A stretch of DNA of 64,000 nt. Source: Acorus gramineus. Taxonomy: Eukaryota > Streptophyta > Magnoliopsida > Acorales > Acoraceae. The position numbers and the translations under genes were made by a program. Under the pieces are notes generated by a model. That model was not told the DNA's origin. It worked only from the letters and a program-made list of their open reading frames with translations, and made no database searches. Where the stretch lies: assembly GCA_030737835.1 (NCBI GenBank), contig JAUJYN010000013.1, positions 2,337,484-2,401,483 of the forward strand, read 5' to 3'. This document shows, piece after piece, positions 54,239-64,000 of this stretch; positions within the stretch are counted from its first letter, which is position 1; every line of letters begins with the position of its first letter.

Positions 54239-56351
54239 TGTTTTGCAATGTTTATTTTTTGAGAAAAGGTAGACAGTGCTATCACTATTCATTGCTTAGA
54301 TCGTAGTTACAAGTCCGAATTTAAGATTGACATAAAGATAGCCTCTAAAGGAGCCTCAAAAGACAAAATGAAAGAAAGACGGGCGGAGGGGTTAGTAGGG
54401 GCTGGAAGCGTTATCGTGAGTGAGGAGGGAGGAAGAAGAGAATTCTGCTAAACTATCCCCACCCAAACCGTGGTACGCTACTCCTTGATGCGTAGGCACC
54501 CGTCCGACATACCGATTGCTCACGCTTCGCTCCCCCGATGACTAATCCCCACACCTTGATGAAGTTCATTGCAACCCCCCAAGTGTTCTCCGCGTAGCAC
54601 TGTTGGCCCCTAAAAATAAAGGCGTTGCATGAAAGCCAGAGCGCCCAAGCCACCGCTAGGACGAGGTAGCGCCTGACCTTGATTGAGGTACCACAGTCTC
54701 CACTCCTCCTTGTCCTTCTCCCTGCCACCCACAACTCCTCCAGCGAGGAGAATCTGGTTTCCATCCCAGTCGCGGTTTCCAAGCGGTCCCATAAGCACCT
54801 GGCAAAGGTGCATTGACATAAAAAGTGTATCGTAGTCTCACGAGCTACGTTGCACAACACGCACAGGTCGGATTCTCCCGGTCACCAATGAGACTTGTAC
54901 GCTTTTGTAAGCAGTCTGTCGTGGAGCGCTTGCCACATGAACCCTATGACATTTAGTGGGATTTTGAGTTTCCACACTTCATGCACTAATTGGAATGATT
55001 GGAGTGCAGGGTTCAGGGGGATGGATCTTCTCCACCAATCGTAAGCGCTGGTCACTGAGAAACCCTTCATCAGGCTTGGTCCCCAAACCCGAAGGTCCTC
55101 TATGCTAGGCCGCAACGTCAACCCTTGCAGCTTTCCCAGGAGCTGAGCGAGTGATTGTGATTCCTCCTCCCCGGGGCACTATCACACCTGATGCACCAAG
55201 AACTCGAGTGGGTCTGCCAATGACTCAATGTTGATCCCTCCTTGTTGGTCACCGCTAGGTATGCCGTCGGAAACTCCTCCCGCAGGGGCATGGATTCACA
55301 CCAAGCGTCGTCCCAAAAACGTATCACACTTCCCTCTCCTACCAACCACGTGATGGCAAGCTTAAATTCGTGACCTAGACTGAACATCCCCTTCGCAATC
55401 TGGGACATGTGACGAGAAGGCCAAGGTATCCAACTACCTACCTGACCTGGACGGTCATAGCATTCACGAAGCAGCAAACACCACATCGAGCCATTATTTT
55501 TGATCCATTGCCATAGCCATAGCCATTTAGAGATTAATGCCTTATTCATGTCCTCCATGTCAAGGATGCCCATCCCGCCAAGGTCTCGCCACAAGCAAAC
55601 ACGTTTCCATTTGACCAAGTGGGGGCATTTAACCACCTGGTTGGTACCATCCCAAAGGAAACTACGTCGTAGAACATCAATCTGCTGCGCTACGCCCTTG
55701 GGTAACCTGAAAATGGATAAGAAGAAGATTGGCATGCTAGATAGCATAGTTTGGAGCAAGGTGATACGACTGTCGAGGCTGAGCATCTATCTCTTCCACC
55801 CCGCAAGCCTGCGGTGCACTCATTCAAATACGACCAATCAACTCTCCTCACCCGGTCCTTGACTAGTGGTAAGCCCATATGCTTGCCTGGTAACGGGGAA
55901 GTTTGGCATCCAATAGTCATCGCCAAGGTTTGAGCTAGTTCTACAGGGACGTTTATGGGGAGTAAGATGCTCTTGTCGAAATTGATGTGAAGCCCTGATA
56001 GTAGTTCAAAACACTTGAGCATAAATCGGAACCCCGAAAGTTAATCTCATTTGCCTCCCCAAAGAGGATGGTATCGTCCGCATATTGTAAGATCGGCACT
56101 CGGTTCCCGCCATTGGAGCCCGCAATCCCCTCGAGCCAGTCTTCCCGTGAGGCCGCAAGACACATGCGGCTGAGCACGTTGGCCACTACAAGGAACAGGA
56201 ATGGTGAGAGGGGATCTCCCTGCTTGAGTACCTGGTTTATGGGGAAGAAGCCATGTAGCTCGCCGTTTACAACCACTGAGGCCTTGGCCGTCCTGCTACA
56301 ACACTGAATCATGCGCAACCAATGGCCAACCCCTGTTTGTTTCGCAATGTT
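54239..56351 (-). mobile_element. 5'-truncated LINE, 2.1 kb, minus strand, with 14-bp TSD
   Basis: TGTTTTGCAATGTT (54239-54252) and TGTTTCGCAATGTT (56338-56351) form a TSD with one mismatch. The body is 54253-56337, with a T-rich run at 54253-54260 as minus-strand poly(A) preceded by a CTACCTTTTCTC-type 3' terminus. It lacks everything upstream of the middle of the reverse transcriptase. Confidence 0.9.
54453..56318 (-). pseudogene. LINE ORF2 remnant (minus): C-terminal RT and zinc-binding region
   Basis: Frame 56318-55953 has GFFPINQVLKQGDPLSPFLFLVVAN and the catalytic LQYADDTILFGEA. A frameshift leads to 56022-55690 (CFELLSGLHINFDKS, GLPLVKDRVRRVDW). Frame 55786-55118 has LSLDSRITLLQTMLSSMPIFFLS, RSFLWDG, LISKWLWLW and GEGSVIRFWDDAWC. 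Frame 55121-54882 has AYDWWRR and WKLKIPLNVIGFMWQALHDRL. Frame 54860-54453 has ETTIHFLCQCTFARCLWDRL and AENTWG. It differs in sequence from the plus-strand LINE at 51265, so the two are separate subfamily members. Frameshifts make it non-functional. Confidence 0.9.
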
Positions 56352-56503
56352 AGGGGAAGCGCCATGTGGACAGGCTTGTCTTCATGTTTTCTTTTCCTTT
56401 GCCATTTTTTTTCCTTTAAATTCTTGGCGTGCCTTGGGGCTATGTATTATTTGATTTAGTAAATGGCCAATTGTTTTTCTCAAAAAAAAAAAAAAAGGAT
56501 TTC
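56352..56503 (+). repeat. Older plus-strand LINE-like 3' tail
   Basis: The stretch resembles plant LINE 3' UTRs: TTGGGGCTATGTATTATTTG, then AAATGGCCAATTGTTTTTCTC and a poly(A) run at about 56483-56497. It is interrupted on its left side by the minus-strand LINE. No coding part was recognised. Confidence 0.4.
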
Positions 56504-59081
56504 GTAAAAAGATAACAAAAAGGAATTTTTGAAGATTGATAAAAAATAGCTGTTTTTTTTTTTTTTTTTTTTGGGGGGGGGAGAGTGGAGAAACTGTAGG
56601 GATCCTACTGCCAAATTTAATTTATCATAAAACTTGAGGTACAATACCAAAATCTGACCAAAAGGAACAACAAACAAGATAACAAAGGAACATAAGAGGT
56701 TTCTACTGTACATCAAGACCCTCCTACACCTCAAATTTCAACATTGCCTCCCACATAGCTGGCTGACTTCACCCCACTGCAGTGCAAAGCCAGGATTTTG
56801 ATGAAATTTCCAGCACACTCCCAAATATTTCCTACGTAATATCATATCATTTTTCTTCAACCAAACAGCCGTACATCCTGCTGGGCTAAGGATTTGGGAT
56901 AATTTGGCCCTTACCTAACTTTCCTTTTTCTTTAGGCGTTTCCTGGCTTCCCTCATCTGATTTAGGTTGATAAAATTGGGCTGCAGTCTCGGGGTAGCCC
57001 CAGAAGTTCCCACGTTTGTTTGGTGATATGATATTGGCAAAACAGAGATTCTGTAGTCTTGTTATAAAGAGGCACTTTTTAAGAATTGAAGTTTGGAATT
57101 GTTTCCAAACACTTAGCATCCAGATAATATCAAGCAGAAACAAAAGGCACAGTAGTCCCCACAAAAGAAATTATCTACTCTAGTTACACAAAGGCATGAC
57201 CAGTCTGCTTTTGATGATTAAAACATCTTTTGCTTCTTCTCTCAACATATGGCCTAAATGGAAAATGAGCCAGGTGTATTCTCTTTGTGATCCAATCATT
57301 ACTGGAGTCTTCTATTGGGGTCCCCATTCATTATAGCTAATTGCAGTGAGAAATTACAGCAATCCGTTGGATTAGCAACTTGACTCTGAACTGTGTTGGG
57401 TTAGTGAATTATAATTTATGACATTGTTATCCTTTCCGTGTTATTTGATCTCTTGGTTACAAATGATTTTTCATGTTGTATCATTGTATTGTGAACAAGT
57501 TCTTTTAATGCCTATTCACTAAACAATATTAATAGCTTGTAGTGTATCAGAAACAAGTTGTATCATTGTATTGTGAACAAGTTCTTTTAATGCCTATTCA
57601 CTAAACAATATTAATAGCCTGTAGTGTATCAGAAACAAGATTCTTTAATCTTATATTTCCTTAATTCCTTTGAAGGATAGGCCTTGATGCCCCCCCCCCC
57701 CCCCTCCCCCCTCCTGTTGCAATATGTTCTTGTTCTAATGAACCATTGGTGGTGATTACATCATTCACGAAGAAAAAGAAAGATTGAGCCCAGGTCCTTT
57801 AGTTGAACCTTACATAATTAGGAAAAAAAGCACAAGTCAATCTTCTGACCGGCCAAAGAGTTAAGATTAGGTTTCTTCAATCTCGTTATTAAAATACTGT
57901 GCAACTACATTTTCAAAAAAAAAGAGAAAAGTGTAACAAACATTGACAAGGAATGTTTTTTTTTTTGTGTAAACAAATATGAATCAGCATTGTACAACTT
58001 CTCCTAGAAATGAAAAATATCTATAGTTCTTAATATCTTTACACTCAATGATAACAATGGGGCTTGGACCCATAGCTCAGTTGTTGACAAGAGAATTCTG
58101 AATCAGCTGAATCTCTCTCTCAACCCCAAAATTCAAATCCTTTCTTCTCTTTCACTTTCTTCCTCACCCAATTCTCTCCCTTATGTCCTTCAAACTATCT
58201 TTATACTTCCTTCTCTTTTATAAATCCCCTGTCTTAGACGCCCTCTCCATTTCACATTAAATATGCACTTTATGCTAGATCTATGGTCCCATCCATGACC
58301 TAAGCTTGAAAAATGCTACAGAGAATGCATAACTGGTTTGATTGTGAGCCCTGTTTTCTGTGTCAGACTAGGTCGCCTTTGCTTGTGGACTATATTTTTC
58401 TGTCCCTTATTAAAGGCACAATACATGTAGTGAGCAAATATTGAATCTCTCTTCAAATTTTGTTGCTACAGATGTAAGGTTGCTGTCTTCGGTGTGAAGG
58501 ATTTACTTTTAGATGTTTGAAGCAGTAAATCGCAACAATTGCATTTGGAATATTTTGTTCATGATGGAGGAATGCTTAGATAAACCATTAGGATGACTGG
58601 TATATTTTCTGACCTGTAGGCATGCACATAGATAACTTTTTTTTTTCTTCTGACATGGCCTGAGTGGGGTGAAGCCAGTGGTAACTCTTGTTGAGGCCCA
58701 AAGCATTATTGACATAGTTACATTTTACTAAAGAATCGTGAATGATACAAGTATCTTCTTGTCCCAATTTTTTAGAGGCATAACCAACTGTCCAACAATG
58801 TGTGGGTGATTCTGCCAAACGATGCAATTAGGATCTGAAAGAAGTTGTGAAGAAAGAAATTAAGAGGAACAAGAAGTGACTGGTAAAATTGCTGAGGTTG
58901 TGGGGAAAAGTTGAGCAGTTTGATTCCCGGAAAAGTCAGCTTGAAACCTGGATACTAAAGTATCCCTTGGGTGTTTGTGTTGCATCTGTATGACGTTTCA
59001 GTTTTAGGTACATCTGCTTCCATGTTGTATCTTTGGTGTCTTTATCACCTGGATACTAACCCCAGTATGATGTGGAACATA
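56504..59081. other. Intergenic DNA
   Basis: No gene is supported. A T run followed by G8 lies at 56552-56580, and a run of C broken by one T lies at about 57691-57707. The 82 bp tandem duplication at 57475-57638 is listed separately. Frames at 58509-58827 have no recognisable motif. Confidence 0.5.
57475..57638. repeat. 82-bp tandem duplication
   Basis: Two copies of an 82 bp unit beginning GTTGTATCATTGTATTGTGA differ by one base (AGCTTG versus AGCCTG). The near identity points to a recent local duplication. Confidence 0.95.
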
Positions 59082-59089
59082 AGGCAAGA

Positions 59090-59545
59090 ATAATGAAGAA
59101 TGATAAGAATAGTTAAAAAAATTTGTTTGTTTTGATAGAATAAATCCTGATAGTTATGTCTAGATAAGCTAGGATAAGGCCTGATAACTATTCTAAAGAA
59201 ATGTTGGAATTACTTATTAAGGCTTATCTATGTCAATGGATAAAAATATCCTTCTCTGTCATTTTATAAAATTTATCTCACCTAACAGACTCACACAGAT
59301 TCTAAAAACTGTCACATCTATCAAATCAATCATATATCTCTCACTATTTTCAAGGGGTATAATTGTCATTTAAAAAATCATAAACTCTTATTCATCCATT
59401 ATCAATCATTTATCATCATTTTATCCAAGGTGAACCAAACAACAAAAAAGTCATTTTTACGTTTCCCAATGAATAACAAAAAGACAACCAAACAAAAAAT
59501 TATTTATTCAGCCTGGATTGTTATCTATCTCAGTATAGCTATCCG
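59090..59545. mobile_element. Second copy of the element nested at 31586, about 455 bp
   Basis: The left part (TTTGATAGAATAAATCCTGA, AGGCCTGATAAC) matches the reverse complement of 32940-33050. The right part (TTTACGTTTCCCAATGAATA, ACAACCAAACAAAAAATTA) matches the reverse complement of 31660-31720. It lacks the 345 bp duplicated interior, so this is the short form. Ends and TSD are not resolved. Confidence 0.55.
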
Positions 59546-61347
59546 GAGCGATTAACCTAAAGTCACATCCCATACGGGGGGTAAAAGTGTGTGCGCCTGC
59601 TTTCTTGGACTTCATTGAAATCAGAAAAAGAACATGATAAGTATGACTGAAACTCGGTTCATGTCTCTCTAAATTAAGACCAAATACATTTAAAGAGGAG
59701 AGGCTTGGAAATCCCTTGAAATATTTGTTGTTGCATGTGTAATTGTGGTCTTTTGTGTTAAGATTTAACTATATATGTTCAAAGCTGTGGATGGATGTCA
59801 GTTGCATCTGTGATGGAAATTTGTGGACCTATTTATGATGCAAGAATATGTGAAACAGGCATCAGAACTAATTTGTTGGGAGGGAAAGCAACTCGGAATT
59901 TTATATGATTTCAATTGTGGTCATAAATATATGTATGCTCATGAAATTATGATGCTATTCATGTCAATGTGCAGATGGTTATGCCACACTGTTATAGGTA
60001 TGATGAATTTGTTTGATAATGTAGTTGAGCTTTGGTGAAGATTAAGAACATGGTACTAGTACTATTGAATGTGAAGAAGGTTGTCAATGGAGGTGAAGAA
60101 GAGACTAGTGAATTTTATTAGTTGGAAGCTACAGACTTAACAGTGATGAATTTGAACCTTGGTTATGAAACCCGAATGAATCTTGCAGGATGCTACACTC
60201 CATGGTGGCATCATTTAAGAATTATTTATGAATCATTGGTTGTAATTTGCGTATAATATGGATGCATTTCAAAGAATAATTAGTTTGAGATGATTGGTTA
60301 TTGCCTTATCGGGAATGCTATTTATCTCTTGTATTGAAAAAATTTGGTAGACCTTTATTTGTTTCTGTGGAAAAACTGGGCAGTAAACTGTGTAGAAGCT
60401 CGTTTGGTGGTGCTGGTCAATGGCAGATTGATGGTGGAAACCTTGGGTCCGTTTGGAAACACAGATTAAAAAGTAGCTTTTGGAATAAAGCTGCTTTTTA
60501 AGATGATTTTATTAGACCTTGATTTTTTTAGGATGTTTTTTTTAAATCAGGAATCAATATTTGAAAGGAGTTTAATGTTTGGTAAAGAAAGTTGCTTTTC
60601 AATTCAAAAAATCGATTCCGATCAAAAAGCGTTGTTTCTGAGCTTTTTAAAACACAGATTTCGAGGGAAAAATTAAAAGGAATCCAGCTTCTGATTCTGC
60701 AAAAAGCTGCCCTGTTTGACTGCACGCTTTTAGCTTTTTAGCTTTTCAAAAAGCAAAAGCGCGCCGAATCGCGCAACCTTAGTTTCTTGTCTTCTATGGG
60801 TCAATTAGATGGTAGATTGCTCATCTACCTATCTGGGCCCACTTGTTTTTTTTCACTTGGAGCCGTACCCCAATCTTTCTTATAAATAAGAAATGAATTT
60901 TGGTAGTAGGGTTCCTCCTACCAACTCTCAAAAAAAGGTTTGAAATGATGCAATAATGCAAACAATCTACCAAGATAGGCTCTCTTGGCTCATTGTTGTC
61001 CTTAACTTGGGAATTGGAACTGTCAGCCAATTTCACGGGGTGCTTTCATTTTTTGTGGGAAGGACTTGTCAATATGAGAAGGGAAGGTGTTGGAGTTTAG
61101 GGTACACTCAGTTTTTTTACAGTCCTATATACCTCGTTTGAAATCTTATGAATCATGTACATCATTAGGAAAAGTATATATACTATTAAATTTTTTCTTA
61201 TACTTAACTATAACTGTGTTTATTCAACTTGAAATGTAACGATATACATTTTTTATCAAAATATATATCTCATTAATTGATGTTTACTATTTAAAATAAA
61301 AAATGTGTGGTTTTGAGTATTGGATTGTAAAAATGATTGAGTCTAAC
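59546..61347. other. Intergenic DNA
   Basis: No gene is supported; frames at 59823-60038 and 60301-60501 show no known motif. At 60447-60775 a sequence beginning GGGTCCGTTTGGAAACACAG and ending in AAAAAGC/GCTTTTT-rich repeats looks like a degraded MITE, but the right end is not clear. Confidence 0.45.
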
Positions 61348-64000
61348 TGTAACGCCCCTGAATCTACGACTCCGTTTTGAAGCGTGAAATCCGGTTGCGT
61401 CATCTTAATTCTTTCTCGAATCTCAGAGTTCTAAAATTTTCCTTTTCCAGAGGTATATTTAAATAATACTAAAATAAACTTTATTCTTCAAAGATTCTAA
61501 AATATCTAATATTTCAACAATACTTTCAATGTGTCTGGATATAACTTATACACGAAAAGATATACAACTTGACATAAATATAGTTACTAGAAAGATGGGC
61601 CAACTATATGCCAATGAAATTTATCAAGTCCTTCGATCAAGCAAAACTAACGTTTTTGCATCTATGATCTCGTTCGCAGCTACACGAGATCCACTGATTT
61701 AAGTCTTTAAATCTGAAAGGTTAGGAAAATGAGGGGTGAGCAACCACACGCTCAGTGAATGGACCCATGGCGTCCCGTTAATAATAACTTTGAAAATAAA
61801 AGAGTTATAAAATGTGAGTCATGCAGAACATAATATATTATAATAAGGAAAACCTTTGTAAGTCGTACTACACTTGTAAAATAACAGTGCATCTCTTTAG
61901 AGGAATAATCATAAAATTCACAAGCACTATACTACATGATGCGTATGATGCAACGGACACGCATGCCCGTACAGCACGCAGCCAAAGAGGTGCTCTATCT
62001 AGAGCCTGGTCACACAGACCGGTGTCATGTAGACAATGTCACGCAGACAGGGTCCCACTAGACCGTGGTCACGTAGACGGGGTCACGTAGACAGATGATA
62101 TGCATGCATGATCAACTACTCACACTCCAATTGCTCCACCATGCAATGCAATATAATATAATATAATATAATATAAAAAATCATATGAGACATATATAAA
62201 ATTACCATCGCATGTCTATCATGATGACATGCTCAAATACACCATACCTCGAATAACAGTTGTATATTTTAAAGTAACCATGATGCGGAATGATATACCA
62301 TATAAGTAGTTTGAAAACTACATAAGAGACTAGACCCACTCACCTTTGGTCCAATGAATAACACCAGAAGTCTAAGTCAACCTAACCAGTCCTGAAACAA
62401 TACAACTCGGTCACAATATGTGCAACAGTATGGAACCTAATGGAACCCGAACACACTAAATCCGACAGCTCCCACAGGGGCCGTCTCTAACCAATCCGAC
62501 GGCTCCCAAAGGGGCCGTCCGAAACATGCCTGACGGCTCTCATTGGAGCCGTCCCGAGGCAGAAGCATGAAACCCTATTTTTATTAAAACATCCCAACAC
62601 AGTTTCGTAATTGGAAAACCATATACGAGTTGATTAAAACGGTGTAAAATAGAAAATGACTCATCTCGAAAATCAAATCATGCGTACGAGAAATCCAATT
62701 AAAACCAATCCAAAAACTTTATTTATTTTTTTGTTAAAACAACCAAATACCTTTTATCATTTACATACATATATGAGTCCTGTAAAAAAACGTAAATCAG
62801 TAAGGAATATCAAAGATCATTCGTGTGTAAGAAATCCAATTAAAACCCTAGTTTATAAGGATTCACAAAACACGTATATAAAACCAATTAAATCTTATTC
62901 AACTTCTCAAAAACTCAGATCTATTTATATTATCAAAAATCAATATATAATATGTAAACGGTACAAAACATTTAGGAGATAGATTAAAAATCGTATATAA
63001 GAAAATCCATTCGAAACAATAGCTTATGGAAAAACGGTAAAAACATTAATGAAATGTTAAAACTCTTGGTACACTCAAAGATCTGAATATACATTTAAAA
63101 ATACTTTGAAAACCGCAAGAGATAACATATCATTAAACTTAGCATGATACACTTTATTCAAAACCCTAGACCTTCAAGGATTCATAAAACATACACAAGA
63201 AGCCACTAGACCATATTCCAAAAATTCTTGAAAACCATAGATCTATTATATGCATAAACAACTAACATGGATCTATGAAAAAACTGTAAAATAAATATGA
63301 AAACATGTATATGTTTGGAAATATGCATATAAGGGTTAAAACAAGACTTTAAATGATTGTAAACATGCTTTCTATTCTTAATAAACAACCCTAGACATGA
63401 TATATACATATCCCCTTTCTTTTGTCATGAAATATTTGTATAATACTTTGCAAAATTCATGATTTCATAGTTATAATATAAGGATCCGAAAATCATATTA
63501 AATCCATCAAAACTATGAAAAACTCAAGAAGAAAACTTAAGAGATCAATGAAATCCAAAGTAAATATGTGAGATCTAAAAGCATCATCTAAAATTTTGTA
63601 AACATCACAAAACATAATGATTTCATTGTTATATCATAAGGACCCAAAATCATACAAAAATATTCATAAATCATGAAGAAAACCAAATCTTTCCATTGAA
63701 AAACTTCAAAAACCGAACTACATATGAAGGGCTCCCAAGAGGATCATTATCAATAAAAAAACACCTTGAAAAACCAAGAAGGATACTTACCAAACAACTC
63801 CCTTTTCGGATCCCTACACACACTCATCGAAATATGGAAAGAGGAAGAGAGAGACTTTAGACTTTAGGGTTTTGATGGAAAAGGAGAGAGAGAGAGAGGT
63901 ATATATATAAACTTATACACGTGGGGACGCAATTACGATGCCAATAATTTGCATTAATCCCAATTAATGCACCTGTTCCTTCCAAAAACGGAACCTAATT
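61348..64000 (-). repeat. Long Ty3-type LTR (minus orientation), running off the window
   Basis: It starts TGTAACGCCCCTGAATC, the same kind of terminus as the LTR at 3464. Further matches in order are a GAGGGGTGAGCAACCACACG block (61731, compare 3886), a CCCACTCACC block (62336, compare 5103) and a GA-rich block near 63830-63900. No tRNA primer site lies left of 61348, so this is either the outer end of a minus-strand element or a solo LTR; its right end lies beyond 64000. Three GACGGCTC..GGGGCCGTC-like units occur at 62463-62555. No gene is supported inside. Confidence 0.65.
61995..62095. repeat. Degenerate GGTCACGTAGAC tandem repeats
   Basis: About six imperfect units of 14-18 bp (GGTCACACAGACC, TGTCATGTAGACA, TGTCACGCAGACA, GGTCACGTAGACG and similar) follow each other inside the LTR. 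A short ATAATATA run lies at about 62150-62176. Confidence 0.75.

Noticed and set aside
54253..56503. Twin-priming inversion of one LINE (minus body joined to a plus-strand poly(A) tail)
   Set aside because: The minus LINE has its own 3' end, poly(A) and a 14 bp TSD on both sides, so it is a separate insertion into an older tail.
58070..58100. tRNA-like TAGCTCAGTTG motif
   Set aside because: The surrounding bases do not form an acceptor stem, an anticodon arm or a B box.

Overview
The window is nuclear DNA of a flowering plant. The evidence is spliced genes with GT-AG introns, a chloroplast-targeted siroheme gene, a plant-specific cell-wall acetylation gene, and a dense load of plant-type transposons (Ty3 LTR elements primed by initiator tRNA-Met, L1-type LINEs, PIF/Harbinger, hAT and Mutator-like elements, a TRIM). 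Species cannot be fixed from sequence alone.

Layout. 1-6415: a minus-strand Ty3/gypsy element with very long LTRs, an open gag and a mostly deleted pol. 6416-8854: AT-rich DNA ending in a Mutator-like MITE directly in front of a small conserved-looking gene (8855-9430, +). 11247-13943 (-): a six-exon uroporphyrinogen-III C-methyltransferase (UPM1) whose joined exons give 371 aa. 15543-26166 (-): a fifteen-exon REDUCED WALL ACETYLATION (RWA/CAS1-domain) gene of 553 aa, with a 5'-truncated LINE in its first intron. 26.6-36.1 kb: a gene desert of nested small elements (hAT inside hAT, an unclassified element inside hAT inside a MULE, two LINE tails, a composite MULE MITE), many with readable target-site duplications (TSDs). 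36413-39958: a 3.5 kb solo LTR. 41067-43248: a PIF/Harbinger element carrying only its SANT/Myb-like accessory gene, followed by a Tourist MITE and a TRIM. 44.9-45.9 kb: an LTR fragment about 445 bp upstream of the intronless eIF3d gene (46377-48080, +). 50.7-56.5 kb: two 5'-truncated LINEs in opposite orientation. 56.5-61.3 kb: mostly unassigned DNA with one further element copy. 61348 to the end: the start of another long LTR.

The four host genes belong to unrelated pathways (unknown; siroheme synthesis in plastids; Golgi polysaccharide O-acetylation; translation initiation), so no gene cluster is suggested. Exons were joined by reading splice sites and checking phase by hand. Family names rest on recognised motifs, not on searches. 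I found no convincing new biological system; the most unusual items are the nested insertions with intact TSDs, the gag-only Ty3 derivative with LTR sequence inside it, and the Harbinger element that keeps only its accessory ORF.
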